This document shows, in pieces, positions 52,723-61,069 of a stretch of 64,000 bases of DNA. Origin of the DNA: Anaerolineales bacterium (GTDB lineage Bacteria > Chloroflexota > Anaerolineae > Anaerolineales > Villigracilaceae). Numbering within the stretch: the stretch's first letter is position 1; each line of letters starts with the position of its first letter. The position numbers were made by a program, and so were the translations under genes. The notes under the pieces are model-generated. The model was given only the letters and a program-made list of their open reading frames with translations. It was not told where the DNA came from and searched no databases. The DNA lies in the NCBI GenBank assembly GCA_013140605.1, contig JABFSL010000009.1:1-64000 (forward strand), written 5' to 3'.

Positions 52723-53530
52723 ATCCTACGGCGACAAAGCCTCGCTTGGTTTGAAGATCGGCGCAATTGGAACATTATTATTTCTGCACGTGCCATTGTG
52801 GGTCATCTTCCTTTATTCGTTCACGACGGATGAATCCACATATTCATTTCCGCTCCCGGGCTTAACCACCAAATGGTTTGGTGTTGCGCTTCAACGCACT
52901 GATCTATGGGATGCGCTTAAGCTGTCTTTGCAAGTCGCATCACTTGCAACAGTTGCCGCGCTTATCCTCGGCACTCTCGCCGCCGCCGCGGTATATCGAA
53001 GCAATTTTTTTGGACGCGATGCGGTTTCTTTTCTTTTGGTTTTGCCTATTGCGCTGCCAGGCATTGTGACAGGTATTGCGCTCCGTTCCGCGATCGGCTC
53101 GCTTGAAATCCCCTTTTCATTTTGGACGATCATTATCGGTCACGCAACATTCTGCGTGGTGGTTGTCTACAATAATGTGCTTGCGCGTTTTCGCCGTATG
53201 CAAAGCTCGCAGATCGAAGCCTCGATGGATCTTGGCGCGAATTCATTTCAAACTTTTCGTTACATCGTTTTGCCGAATATCGCAACTGCGCTATTGGCTG
53301 GCGGCATGTTGGCGTTCGCGCTTTCGTTTGATGAAGTCATTGTTACCACGTTTACCGCGGGCCAGCAATCCACGCTTCCGATCTGGATCTTCAGCCAGCT
53401 TGTCCGTCCGCGTGACCGGCCTGTGACGAATGTGGTCGCCACCATTGTCATCCTGATTACGTTTCTGCCAATTTTCTTCGCGCAAAAAATATCCGCAGAA
53501 TCATCCGATACTGAAGGGGAAACGAAATAG
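52712..53530 (+). CDS. potC: Spermidine/putrescine ABC transporter permease PotC
   Basis: 272 residues, six membrane helices, EAA loop [20 protein letters not shown]. It pairs with PotB to form the channel. Its start is inside the potB end, so translation is coupled. Last gene of the transporter operon, closed by a hairpin. Confidence 0.93.
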   Translation: MRSKSYGDKASLGLKIGAIGTLLFLHVPLWVIFLYSFTTDESTYSFPLPGLTTKWFGVALQRTDLWDALKLSLQVASLATVAALILGTLAAAAVYRSNFFGRDAVSFLLVLPIALPGIVTGIALRSAIGSLEIPFSFWTIIIGHATFCVVVVYNNVLARFRRMQSSQIEASMDLGANSFQTFRYIVLPNIATALLAGGMLAFALSFDEVIVTTFTAGQQSTLPIWIFSQLVRPRDRPVTNVVATIVILITFLPIFFAQKISAESSDTEGETK

Positions 53531-53534
53531 CTTG

Positions 53535-53570
53535 GAAGGTGACAGTCACAATAAAGCGACTGTCACCTTC
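53535..53570 (+). terminator. Hairpin after potC
   Basis: A 13-bp perfect stem GAAGGTGACAGTC/GACTGTCACCTTC with a 10-base loop, five bases after the stop. Only TT follows, so termination strength is uncertain. GACAG/CTGTC is shared with the moaE leader hairpin. Confidence 0.6.
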
Positions 53571-53744
53571 TTGTATAATCCCTCACAGGCAGAATCTCAT
53601 CTGGGAATTTGAATCAAATTAATGAACAGGTTTCTCGTCTGGAATATTCCCACCGTTCTTTCCTGACTTTGGAATTGGTTCGCCGCGAATGAGTTGTTCT
53701 CCCTTTATCATTCCCATAAATCTCATGCCTGCCACGGAGGCAAA

Positions 53745-54257
53745 ATGACATTGTCCTATCTCAATCCAAAATGTGAATCACGCCCGCATCCCGAAGGCGG
53801 ATGCGGAGTCTTTGCGCTCGAAAAAATTCAAAAGGGTGAATTGATCTCGTTATGGGGCGGAAGCATTGTTCGAAAAGATGAACTCGATCCGTCCATGCCG
53901 CGTTTTACTCAGCGCGTTCTTCAAATTGATGAGGGACTGTATATCCTCACCGCAGAAACGCCAGAGCCAAATGACTGTTTCAATCATTCCTGTGATCCCA
54001 GTTTGGGATTCTTCGGTCAAATCGGTTTGGTTGCCATGCGTGATATTGAAGCAGGTGATGAGTTGATGTTCGATTACGCCATGTCTGATGGTGGACCATA
54101 CGATGAATTCGACTGTTATTGCGGATCATCAAATTGCCGCAAAAAGATCACAGGTAATGATTGGAAACTCCCCGAGTTGTGGATGAAATATCAGGGATAT
54201 TTCTCTCCATATCTTGCGCGTCGGATCGTAGCACTTCGTGAAGCTCAATCCAGATGA
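53745..54257 (+). CDS. SET-domain protein (putative lysine methyltransferase)
   Basis: 170 residues from ATG at 53745 behind GGAGG. The SET core is visible: HPEGGCGVFALEKIQKGELI, CFNHSCDPSLGF (the NHSC cofactor/pseudoknot motif), AGDELMFDYAM, and a Cys-rich post-SET-like end CYCGSSNCRKKI that binds zinc in eukaryotic enzymes. It would methylate a Lys side chain with S-adenosylmethionine; the target is unknown. Its stop overlaps the next gene by four bases, which ties it to a membrane glycosyltransferase-like protein. Confidence 0.88.
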   Translation: MTLSYLNPKCESRPHPEGGCGVFALEKIQKGELISLWGGSIVRKDELDPSMPRFTQRVLQIDEGLYILTAETPEPNDCFNHSCDPSLGFFGQIGLVAMRDIEAGDELMFDYAMSDGGPYDEFDCYCGSSNCRKKITGNDWKLPELWMKYQGYFSPYLARRIVALREAQSR

Positions 54258-55738
54258 AATTATCCTTCCCTGTTCGTATTTATATTGTTGCGCTTATTCT
54301 TCGCCTGATTCCAATCCTGCTCACCCGCGGACTTGGCATCGGCCTCGACGATATGTTCCAGTACGACATGCTGGCACGCAGCCTCGCTTCTGGCAATGGA
54401 TTCCGCTGGTACGCACAAGAGGATCTAAAACAACTTGAACCTTATGTTGATTTTGACCTCGCCACAGCAAGTGGATATGATCCGCAGTATGGGCTTTACA
54501 CTTCCTTCCGCGCGCCGCTTTACCCGACCTTTCTTGCAATTGTATATTTCTTCAGCGGAACGGGTTTCTCGCGTTTCTTCGCCGCGCGCCTGGCGCAGGC
54601 CATTTTGTTGGGAGCGCCGCTTGCATCGTTGACTTATCTTGTTTCGAAACATCTTTCATCATCTTTCTTTATTGATGACAAGAAAATTGAACGCATTGCC
54701 AAAGCTTCTGCCTGGATCGTCGCTTGTTATCCCATGCTTCTTATGTATCCCTTGGGATTGGGAACCGAAAACCCATTCTTCGTTCTGCTTCTTTCTTCCT
54801 TCCTCTTTCTTCTAAAATCCATCGAACAACCGACAAAATTAAATTTTATTCTTTCAGGCATCTTCCTCGCTCTGACTGCGTTGACGCGCTCAGTGATACT
54901 TCCGTTTGCAGGGTTGGCGATTTTGTATGTCGTTGCGAGGAGGGTGCTCTTCCCGACGAAGCAATCTCCTCGCAATGACATATATTTAATTGGATTTACA
55001 TTTATTTTAGTTCTCACTCCCTGGGTTGTCCGCAATTCGCTTTTGCATCACAAACTGACTGGCATCGAAACTTCAATGGGATACAACTTATATCTCGGCT
55101 ATTATCCGCAGGGAAATGGGTCGTTCATCTTTGGCCCATCTCTGGATCTGTTGACAATCATGGATGATGCGGAACGAGATGAGATCGGCACGCAAAAAGC
55201 GATTGAGTTCATCAAGACACAGCCTGAGCGAATCATTCCGCTTGCAGTTGACCGCCTTGGCTTTTTCTTTGGTTTGGAAAAACGCGTCTTGATGTATTTT
55301 TATTCAAATAATTTAATCGGATATATTTCGAAACCGAACCTGCTTATTATTGCCGCCATTTTGCTTTTGCCTTTTGTGGTCGTTTCTGTTTCTGCCACAA
55401 TGGGATTATCTCTTCTAAAATGGAATACGCAAACCATACTTCTTATCTTGTTACTTATTTCTTATCTACTGCCGCATGTTCTCATCCTTTCCGAAGATAG
55501 ATTTCACCTGGCGCTGATTCCCTTTTTTGCAATTCTGGCCGCTCAATTTTGGGCTGGCGGACTTAAGCAAGTATCAGCCCGCTGGAACGAATCCTTCACA
55601 GGGAAGTTGCTCGTCTCGCTGGCTGTTGTTGGCGTGTTGTTGCTTTTCATAAATTGGGGATTTGAACTATCCCGTGATGCGGATAAAATTGCCCAATTGC
55701 TCGGGCCTGATGGAAATAAATCCTACTTCCCGTATTAG
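54254..55738 (+). CDS. GT-C-like multipass membrane protein with an in-frame palindromic repeat
   Basis: 494 residues with about ten membrane helices, in the ArnT/PMT style (LTRGLGIGLDDMFQYDMLAR has the acidic pair after helix 1). Residues 226-242 (VVARRVLFPTKQSPRND) are exactly the translation of the 51-bp palindrome at 54929-54979, which lies between a membrane helix ending GLAILY and one starting IYLIGFTFIL. The element adds 17 hydrophilic residues to a loop without breaking the frame. It overlaps the SET gene by four bases. Acceptor unknown. Confidence 0.83.
   Translation: MKLSFPVRIYIVALILRLIPILLTRGLGIGLDDMFQYDMLARSLASGNGFRWYAQEDLKQLEPYVDFDLATASGYDPQYGLYTSFRAPLYPTFLAIVYFFSGTGFSRFFAARLAQAILLGAPLASLTYLVSKHLSSSFFIDDKKIERIAKASAWIVACYPMLLMYPLGLGTENPFFVLLLSSFLFLLKSIEQPTKLNFILSGIFLALTALTRSVILPFAGLAILYVVARRVLFPTKQSPRNDIYLIGFTFILVLTPWVVRNSLLHHKLTGIETSMGYNLYLGYYPQGNGSFIFGPSLDLLTIMDDAERDEIGTQKAIEFIKTQPERIIPLAVDRLGFFFGLEKRVLMYFYSNNLIGYISKPNLLIIAAILLLPFVVVSVSATMGLSLLKWNTQTILLILLLISYLLPHVLILSEDRFHLALIPFFAILAAQFWAGGLKQVSARWNESFTGKLLVSLAVVGVLLLFINWGFELSRDADKIAQLLGPDGNKSYFPY
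54929..54979. repeat. GTCGTTGCGAGGAG palindrome, short copy inside a gene (51 bp)
   Basis: Arms GTCGTTGCGAGGAG (54929-54942) and CTCCTCGCAATGAC (54966-54979) pair at 13 of 14. The length is 17 codons exactly, and the frame of the host gene is kept. The left part matches the copy at 39532 at about 41 of 43 bases. Confidence 0.85.
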
Positions 55739-55743
55739 TGTAG

Positions 55744-55769
55744 GTCAGGCTTGTAGCCTGACAGTTTTT
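55744..55769 (+). terminator. Terminator after the GT-C-like gene
   Basis: An 8-bp perfect stem GTCAGGCT/AGCCTGAC with loop TGT, then AG and five T, six bases after the stop. Confidence 0.85.
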
Positions 55770-55810
55770 GAAATTCGGATTTGGCGTGTTGAAAACCCAC
55801 CCTACTGCTA

Positions 55811-55965
55811 AGAGACTGTTTCTTAACTCTTTTTTTGGACACGGACAACACGGATTACACTGAAGTTCACGGAAAAACCCATTAAGAATTTGTTCTTTTC
55901 CGTACGCAAAGCGCCCGTGAAATCCGTGTACAAGCAGAAGGCGATAAGGACTTAAGAAACGCTCT
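55811..55965. repeat. Long imperfect palindrome, element c of six
   Basis: Outer arms AGAGACTGTTTCTTAA (55811-55825) and TTAAGAAACGCTCT (55952-55965) pair with small bulges. Inner arms around 55839-55875 and 55897-55932 share ACACGGAT and CACGGAAAA words. It ends just before the ribosome site of the CPBP gene. Confidence 0.72.
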
Positions 55966-55975
55966 AAGGATATTG

Positions 55976-56590
55976 ATGAAATACTTACTCGGCGAAAAAT
56001 TAAGTTTTGATTGGAAAATTGTCACCGTTACAATCCTCAGCACATTGTTGTTGATGGTGGATCATTATCACAAGCTCACCGCTTTCAAATACTGGGATCG
56101 TGTGATCCTGTATCTCGTTATTCCGCTTTTGGTTATCTTGATTCTGTTTCGTGAGAATCCAAAAGAATACGGCTTTTCATTCGGCGATTGGAAACTTGGA
56201 TTAACCTATACCGCACTGGGCGTTCTCTTCATGGCTCCCATTATTTATTATCTTGGCAGCGGCGATGCGTCCATGCAGAAATATTATGAGCCCTATTTAA
56301 AAGGCCTGCCGTGGACGACTTTTCTGGATCTGATCGGTTGGGAGTTTTTCTTTCGCGGCTGGATATTATTTGCATACTCCCGAAAATTCGGGCATGATGC
56401 TTTGTGGCTGCAAGCTGTCCCGTTTGCGTTGGCGCATGTTGGAAAGCCAGAGATCGAAACCCTGTCCACCATCTTTGGGGGATTTGCCTTTGGCTGGGTG
56501 GCGTGGCGCACCAAGTCATTTGTCTGGCCGTTTTTGATCCACTGGTTCATTGCCACGTTCATTATTATTGTTGCAGCTGGTGCTGTTTAG
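55976..56590 (+). CDS. CPBP-family intramembrane metalloprotease-like protein
   Basis: 204 residues from ATG at 55976 with AAGGA upstream. Six or so membrane helices. The CPBP region is present: LIGWEFFFRGWILF (motif 1 with one Glu, where many have two) and VPFALAHVGKPEIETLSTIF and FVWPFLIHWFIATF with the conserved His. Such proteins are Rce1/MroQ-like proteases, some of them catalytic. The first Glu of the pair is Trp here, so activity is uncertain. Confidence 0.87.
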   Translation: MKYLLGEKLSFDWKIVTVTILSTLLLMVDHYHKLTAFKYWDRVILYLVIPLLVILILFRENPKEYGFSFGDWKLGLTYTALGVLFMAPIIYYLGSGDASMQKYYEPYLKGLPWTTFLDLIGWEFFFRGWILFAYSRKFGHDALWLQAVPFALAHVGKPEIETLSTIFGGFAFGWVAWRTKSFVWPFLIHWFIATFIIIVAAGAV

Positions 56591-56618
56591 GCTATTTGAC
56601 AAGCGACTATGAGACAAG

Positions 56619-57062
56619 ATGACTAATTACACACTTCGGCCTGCATTGGAATCAGAATCCACTCAAATTAAGAATCTGATCAATTTAGTCGGGATCAACC
56701 CGATGGGTTTGGATTGGAAGCGTTTCATCGTCGCTGTCAATGACAGTGGGCAGGTGATCGGCTGCGGGCAGATCAAGCCGCACGGGGAAGACATCCGCGA
56801 ACTTGCTTCAATCGCGGTTGACCCTGCCTATCAAGGAAATGGAATTGCGCGGGCGGTGATCGAACAATTACTTTCGACCACGCCTCGGCCATTATATTTA
56901 ATGTGCATTTCCAAATTGGGCGGTTTGTATGGTAAATTCGGTTTCAAAACGATTCCCTACGAAGAGATGCCGCGATACTTCCAGCGCATTGCAACGGTTT
57001 TTCGCATTGCAGATGTCGTGCGGCGCGGCGGGGAAGAGTTGCTGGTTATGAAAATGGAGTAG
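56619..57062 (+). CDS. GNAT-family N-acetyltransferase
   Basis: 147 residues. Motif A: LASIAVDPAYQGNGIARAVIE, with KLGGLYGKFGFKTI toward the end. A stand-alone acetyltransferase of unknown substrate, followed after ten bases by the comEA-like gene. Confidence 0.87.
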   Translation: MTNYTLRPALESESTQIKNLINLVGINPMGLDWKRFIVAVNDSGQVIGCGQIKPHGEDIRELASIAVDPAYQGNGIARAVIEQLLSTTPRPLYLMCISKLGGLYGKFGFKTIPYEEMPRYFQRIATVFRIADVVRRGGEELLVMKME

Positions 57063-57072
57063 AATCAAAATT

Positions 57073-57657
57073 ATGAAAAACGCACTCTATGTTTTACTCG
57101 GTGTCATGGCGGGCTTTGTGCTTGCGGGTGTGCTTGTCTTTGTTTCCCGCGCGCCTGCGGGGAACGCGATCACGCTTCAGCCCGCACCCACAGATGCGCC
57201 CATTGCCGTCCATGTGATCGGCGCTGTGCCGCGCCCAGGGCTGTATGAATTTCCAGAAGGCACGCGCATTCAGGATGCGATCGATGCGGCGGGCGGCTTG
57301 CTTGCCGAAGCGGATTCAGCTTCTCTGAATCTGGCGGCATTGTTGGAAGACGGCCAGCAGTTGAATATTCCTTATGCAGTTGGCAGTGAGCCAGCGTTAA
57401 ATGCAACCACACTCGAATTGCCATCCTCGGCCACTTCCACGCCATCGGCGAACCCTAACATTGACCTTATTGATATTAATATTGCAACTTTGGAAGAACT
57501 CGATTCGCTTCCTGGTATTGGCCCAACGACCGCCCAGAAAATTTTGGATTATATCGTCGCAAACGGGCCATTCGCTACCATTGAAGATATCATGAACGTT
57601 TCAGGCATTGGTCCATCCACCTTTGAAGACATAAAAGATTTGATCACTGTAAACTAA
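57073..57657 (+). CDS. comEA: ComEA-like helix-hairpin-helix DNA-binding protein
   Basis: 194 residues. One N-terminal membrane helix anchors it (LYVLLGVMAGFVLAGVLVFV). An SLBB domain follows (IAVHVIGAVPRPGLYEFPEG, RIQDAIDAAGGL). After a Thr/Pro linker, two HhH motifs end the protein (LDSLPGIGPTTAQKILDY, IMNVSGIGPSTFEDIKDL). ComEA binds double-stranded DNA at the surface for uptake in competent cells. No comEC is in the window. It shares one base with the next gene (TAATG). Confidence 0.92.
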   Translation: MKNALYVLLGVMAGFVLAGVLVFVSRAPAGNAITLQPAPTDAPIAVHVIGAVPRPGLYEFPEGTRIQDAIDAAGGLLAEADSASLNLAALLEDGQQLNIPYAVGSEPALNATTLELPSSATSTPSANPNIDLIDINIATLEELDSLPGIGPTTAQKILDYIVANGPFATIEDIMNVSGIGPSTFEDIKDLITVN

Positions 57658-58220
57658 TGCCTTTTGATCACTTCGCCGCCATCGCTCCCTTATATGCACG
57701 TGTGACATATTCAAAAACGAATATCATGCGCGAGGTGGCGGAGTTGCCTGTGAAGGGAATTCTGCTCGACGTGGGCGGCGGCACGGGAAGAGTCTCTTCG
57801 GCGATTCGTGACTTGGTGGATGAAGTGGTCGTTGCCGATGTCTCATTTGGAATGTTGAAGGAAGCGCCTCGCGCCGCGCTCAAGCCTGTCTGCGGCGGTT
57901 CTGAATCATTACCCTTCGCTGATAATTCCTTCGAGCGCGTCATTATGGTGGATGCACTGCATCACGTCGTCAATCACGCTGATAGCGCAAGAGAAATGTT
58001 CCGCGTGCTAAAACCTGGCGGCATCTTAGTGATCGAAGAACCAGATATCCGCACCTTCGGCGTCAAGTTGATCGCGCTCGCTGAAAAATTATTGCTGATG
58101 AGAAGTCACTTCCTCGCGCCAGATCAAATTATGAAATTGTTTACGAGTGGGGAAAAGAAAATCCGTGCAGAAGATGGGACTGCTTGGGTTGTAATTAGGA
58201 AAAATAAACAAAACCAGTGA
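57657..58220 (+). CDS. Class I SAM-dependent methyltransferase
   Basis: 187 residues. SAM motif I GILLDVGGGTGRVSSAI, motif II VVVADVSFGMLKEA, motif III-like FERVIMVDALHHVVNHADSA and LKPGGILVIEEPD. Ubiquinone/menaquinone-type (UbiE-like) fold; substrate unknown. It starts in the comEA stop (one shared base). Confidence 0.9.
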   Translation: MPFDHFAAIAPLYARVTYSKTNIMREVAELPVKGILLDVGGGTGRVSSAIRDLVDEVVVADVSFGMLKEAPRAALKPVCGGSESLPFADNSFERVIMVDALHHVVNHADSAREMFRVLKPGGILVIEEPDIRTFGVKLIALAEKLLLMRSHFLAPDQIMKLFTSGEKKIRAEDGTAWVVIRKNKQNQ

Positions 58221-58238
58221 AAGCATGGAGGGCGAAAA

Positions 58239-58544
58239 ATGTCAAAGATACCAGATCAACTCGAAGAACGCGAAGATAGAAAACAGATCATCCGAATTAC
58301 GAAACAGAATTTAGTTTTATCAATCATATTTTTGGCCTCTATCTGTCTTGTGCTGGGATTAAGAGTGGGTGAGGCGTTGTGGCCTTTGTGGATCGTTGTT
58401 CATCGAACGCAAATTATAGGCGTTATATTACTTGCTGAATTCTTATTGATACTTTTATCTCCCATTATTGTTGAGGTAAATAGCAACCCGCGAACTCTTT
58501 CTGGGCCAGGAAAAAATCCCAACAAGCAGGGTTGGGATCCATAA
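58239..58544 (+). CDS. Small two-helix membrane protein
   Basis: 101 residues. A charged N-terminus (LEEREDRKQIIR) and two hydrophobic helices (LVLSIIFLASICLVLGL and QIIGVILLAEFLLILLSPI). Coding ends in GKNPNKQGWDP within a small hairpin. No family recognised. GGAGG lies upstream of ATG. Last gene before a strong terminator. Confidence 0.72.
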   Translation: MSKIPDQLEEREDRKQIIRITKQNLVLSIIFLASICLVLGLRVGEALWPLWIVVHRTQIIGVILLAEFLLILLSPIIVEVNSNPRTLSGPGKNPNKQGWDP

Positions 58545-58548
58545 ACGC

Positions 58549-58584
58549 AAGTAGGTCACGCTTCAAGCGTGACCTACTTTTTTT
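58549..58584. terminator. Terminator, copy 2 of the repeated hairpin
   Basis: A 13-bp perfect stem (58549-58561 with 58567-58579, loop TTCAA) then T run. The core AGGTCACGC-TTCAA-GCGTGACCT is identical to 23438. It lies between converging genes. Confidence 0.9.
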
Positions 58585-58628
58585 AACTTCCTTCCCCTTT
58601 CGGGGGAAGGGTTGGGGATGAGGGAGTT

Positions 58629-59780
58629 TTACTCACTCGCCAATACGTGCCTAGCAATTACCAATCTTTGAATCTCACTTGTCCCTTCGCCGATGGTCAT
58701 TAATCGCGCATCGCGGTACATGCGCTCAACGTGATATTCACTGCTGTATCCAAATCCGCCGTGGATTTGGATCGCGTCATAGCAGACACGTTCAGCCATT
58801 TCGGTCGCGTACAGTTTTGCGATAGCGGCCTCTTTGTTATATGGACGGCCTTCGTCTTTTAACCATGCGGCTTTGTAAATCATCGTGCGCGCCAGTTCAA
58901 TTTCCATTGCCATGTTTGATAATTTGAATTGGATCGCCTGGAATTCCGCAATGGCCTGACCAAATGCCTTGCGCTGACGGGCGTAGTCCACGGCGGCTTC
59001 CATGGCGGCCTGAGCCAATCCCACAGAAATTGCGCCAATGCTAATTCTGCCTGCATCCAAAGTAGACAGCGTTTGCTGCAAACCGCGTCCCTCGGGGCCA
59101 ACGAGATTCCCAAGCGGCACGCGCACGTTGTCATAAGTCACCGCATGAGTGGGGGAGCCATGCAGGCCCATTTTCTTTTCGGGCGGACCAACTTTCAATC
59201 CCTTTGAATCCGTAGGCACAAGGATCATGCTCAATGACTTCGATCCGCCTCTCGGGTCGGTGCGGACGAGGGTAATGATATATTCCGCGATGCCTGCATT
59301 CGTACACCACATCTTCGCGCCATTGATGACCCATTCATTGCCTTGCTTTTCGGCTTTGGTAATTACTCCGCCTTGAATGTCTGAGCCTGCGCCAGGTTCT
59401 GTCAAAGCGAGTGCTCCCAGTTTGTGTTTTCCATCTGCCAGTAAAGGCAGCCATTTGGACTTAAGTTCCTCACTTCCATAAAGCGCAATCGGTGCGGTGC
59501 CGAGTCCGTTGTGGGCGGTGAAAGCCAGTGCGGTCGAGCCGCATCCCCAGCCAAGTTCTTCCATCGCAATCGAAGATGAGATCATGTCCACATTCGAGCC
59601 GCCATACGCTTCGGGGATGCTCAAGCCAAGCAATCCAAGCGGACCGCCCTTACGGACAGCATCCCAGTTGAACTCATAGGTCTCATCCACTTCACGTGCC
59701 TTGGGTTTCACTACTTTCCCCACGAAATCATGCACGCTTTTCTTCCATGCTTTTTGTTCGTCACTCAGATCGAAATTCAT
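58629..59780 (-). CDS. Acyl-CoA dehydrogenase
   Basis: 383 residues. LTEPGAGSDIQGGVITKAEK, NGAKMWCTNAGIAEYI, QIHGGFGYSSEYHVERMYRD and catalytic Glu about residue 365 in IGEGTSEIQRLV. It oxidises acyl-CoA to enoyl-CoA with FAD and ETF. It is related to, but clearly distinct from, the enzyme at 47765. It is last in a three-gene minus-strand unit after the DsrE-like gene (27 bp apart). Confidence 0.94.
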   Translation of the reverse strand: MNFDLSDEQKAWKKSVHDFVGKVVKPKAREVDETYEFNWDAVRKGGPLGLLGLSIPEAYGGSNVDMISSSIAMEELGWGCGSTALAFTAHNGLGTAPIALYGSEELKSKWLPLLADGKHKLGALALTEPGAGSDIQGGVITKAEKQGNEWVINGAKMWCTNAGIAEYIITLVRTDPRGGSKSLSMILVPTDSKGLKVGPPEKKMGLHGSPTHAVTYDNVRVPLGNLVGPEGRGLQQTLSTLDAGRISIGAISVGLAQAAMEAAVDYARQRKAFGQAIAEFQAIQFKLSNMAMEIELARTMIYKAAWLKDEGRPYNKEAAIAKLYATEMAERVCYDAIQIHGGFGYSSEYHVERMYRDARLMTIGEGTSEIQRLVIARHVLASE

Positions 59781-59807
59781 TTATGGTTCTCCTGCATTGT
59801 TTGATTT

Positions 59808-60146
59808 TTATATTGTAATCACTTTGGATGCTTTTGTTTGCGCTTCGATGATATCGGTCATACCGCCGATGATGCCGACCTGCAGCTTGTCTTTGATACT
59901 GTAAAAATCGAGGCATGTTGAACAGACGATGAGACGCACGCCTTTTTCTTCCAATGCTTTAAGTTGTTCAAGCACAGGCGAATCGGTCACGGTTAATTTG
60001 ACGCCGTCTGTATAAAAACAAATGGCAGAGGGTAGTTCGCTGTTTTGTGCAAGAAGTTCAAAATACTTGACCGCCAGCTTATGTTGTAAAGCAATTTCCG
60101 CGCTTCCCAGGCCGTTGTTTGTGACGAGGATAATACTGTCTTTCAT
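59808..60146 (-). CDS. DsrE-family protein resembling the C-terminal domain of YedF
   Basis: 112 residues. The pattern VTNNGLGSAEIALQHKLAVK, FYTDGVKLTVTDSPVLEQLK and LIVCSTCLDFYSIKDKLQVG matches the DsrE-like half of selenium-metabolism protein YedF, including the conserved CxxC-like SCSTC region around Cys ~78-81. The N-terminal TusA-like half of YedF is missing. It may carry persulfide or selenium. It sits between YwiC-like and acyl-CoA dehydrogenase genes, nine bases after the former. Confidence 0.85.
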   Translation of the reverse strand: MKDSIILVTNNGLGSAEIALQHKLAVKYFELLAQNSELPSAICFYTDGVKLTVTDSPVLEQLKALEEKGVRLIVCSTCLDFYSIKDKLQVGIIGGMTDIIEAQTKASKVITI

Positions 60147-60155
60147 GAGACTCCT

Positions 60156-60986
60156 TTAGAATTTGTTAGCCATGATGAATAATATCGTCCATAATGTGCT
60201 GACCGCCAATTGACGCATCCCAATGCGCACGGGTTTCCATCCGATGGAGGGATGGGTGATGCCCCAGATCGTTTCAAGCCATTGAACGAGAAAAGGGATG
60301 AAAATAAATGGTGGAATTAAATTTATCCAGCCAAGTATAAGCGATGCGCCTAAATTGAATGACGTGTAAAGGAAGGCTCTTTTTCCTATCTTCCACATCT
60401 CGCTTCCTGACTTAACTGCAGCCTGATCCTGTTTCAATTCGCGTTGTTCCAACCTGAGATATGCGTAGACGATGCTTGCGGCAGATTGCAGCCATGTCCA
60501 CAGAAAAAGCCACCAACCAAGCGGATCGTAACTTCCGACTCCAACCCAGTAGGCGGCAGGCGCAACAAGAGACAGCACCCCTGTTGCGATCACCTCAATG
60601 CCAGCCTGTTTCCGCTCCGCGCGCTGGCTCACGAGCCATAAGTGCCATGCAAAAACAGGGACGCCCGGCACCGCTAAAATTAGCAGAAACCAAAATCCTT
60701 GCAGGATAAGTCCGAGCAAAGCCAGGGCGGCGATACTGCCATAGATCAGCACCCAGAAACGGGCGGGGACCAGATCGCTTTTTGGGCGTCTGCCAGAGTA
60801 TGCTTTGACGATGACTGTCATCGGTTGGCGAATCAAAAATGCAGACATCGCCGCGAGTATGAGGTTGAAAGTCGAGAGGGTGAAACTTCCGCCCGCAAAA
60901 ATGCCGATGAGCAATGGGCTAAAAATAAAGACCCATGATCCGTGGTCTTGCGGAACTGCGATCTGTTTTTTGAAATAATCCTGCAT
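60156..60986 (-). CDS. YwiC-like family membrane protein
   Basis: 276 residues from ATG at 60986; a longer in-frame start adds 19 residues unlike the family. About eight membrane helices. The start IAVPQDHGSWVFIFSPLLIG is the YwiC signature. Between helices 2 and 3, RQPMTVIVKAYSGRRPKSDL and later WLQSAASIVYAYLRLEQREL are conserved. Function unknown; the fold is related to UbiA-type prenyltransferases in general layout only. First gene of the unit with DsrE-like and acyl-CoA dehydrogenase. Confidence 0.87.
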   Translation of the reverse strand: MQDYFKKQIAVPQDHGSWVFIFSPLLIGIFAGGSFTLSTFNLILAAMSAFLIRQPMTVIVKAYSGRRPKSDLVPARFWVLIYGSIAALALLGLILQGFWFLLILAVPGVPVFAWHLWLVSQRAERKQAGIEVIATGVLSLVAPAAYWVGVGSYDPLGWWLFLWTWLQSAASIVYAYLRLEQRELKQDQAAVKSGSEMWKIGKRAFLYTSFNLGASLILGWINLIPPFIFIPFLVQWLETIWGITHPSIGWKPVRIGMRQLAVSTLWTILFIMANKF

Positions 60987-61030
60987 GATGAAACAAGCAT
61001 ACAAGAAAACCTTTGTGCGCGCAAGGTGGT

Positions 61031-61036
61031 TATAAT
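61031..61036 (+). promoter_or_regulatory. -10 box of the cyclophilin gene
   Basis: TATAAT about 34 bases before the ATG, with AAGGAG in between. No good -35 seen. Confidence 0.5.
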
Positions 61037-61069
61037 ATGGCACAAATTAATTTCAAGGAGAAATTTAGC

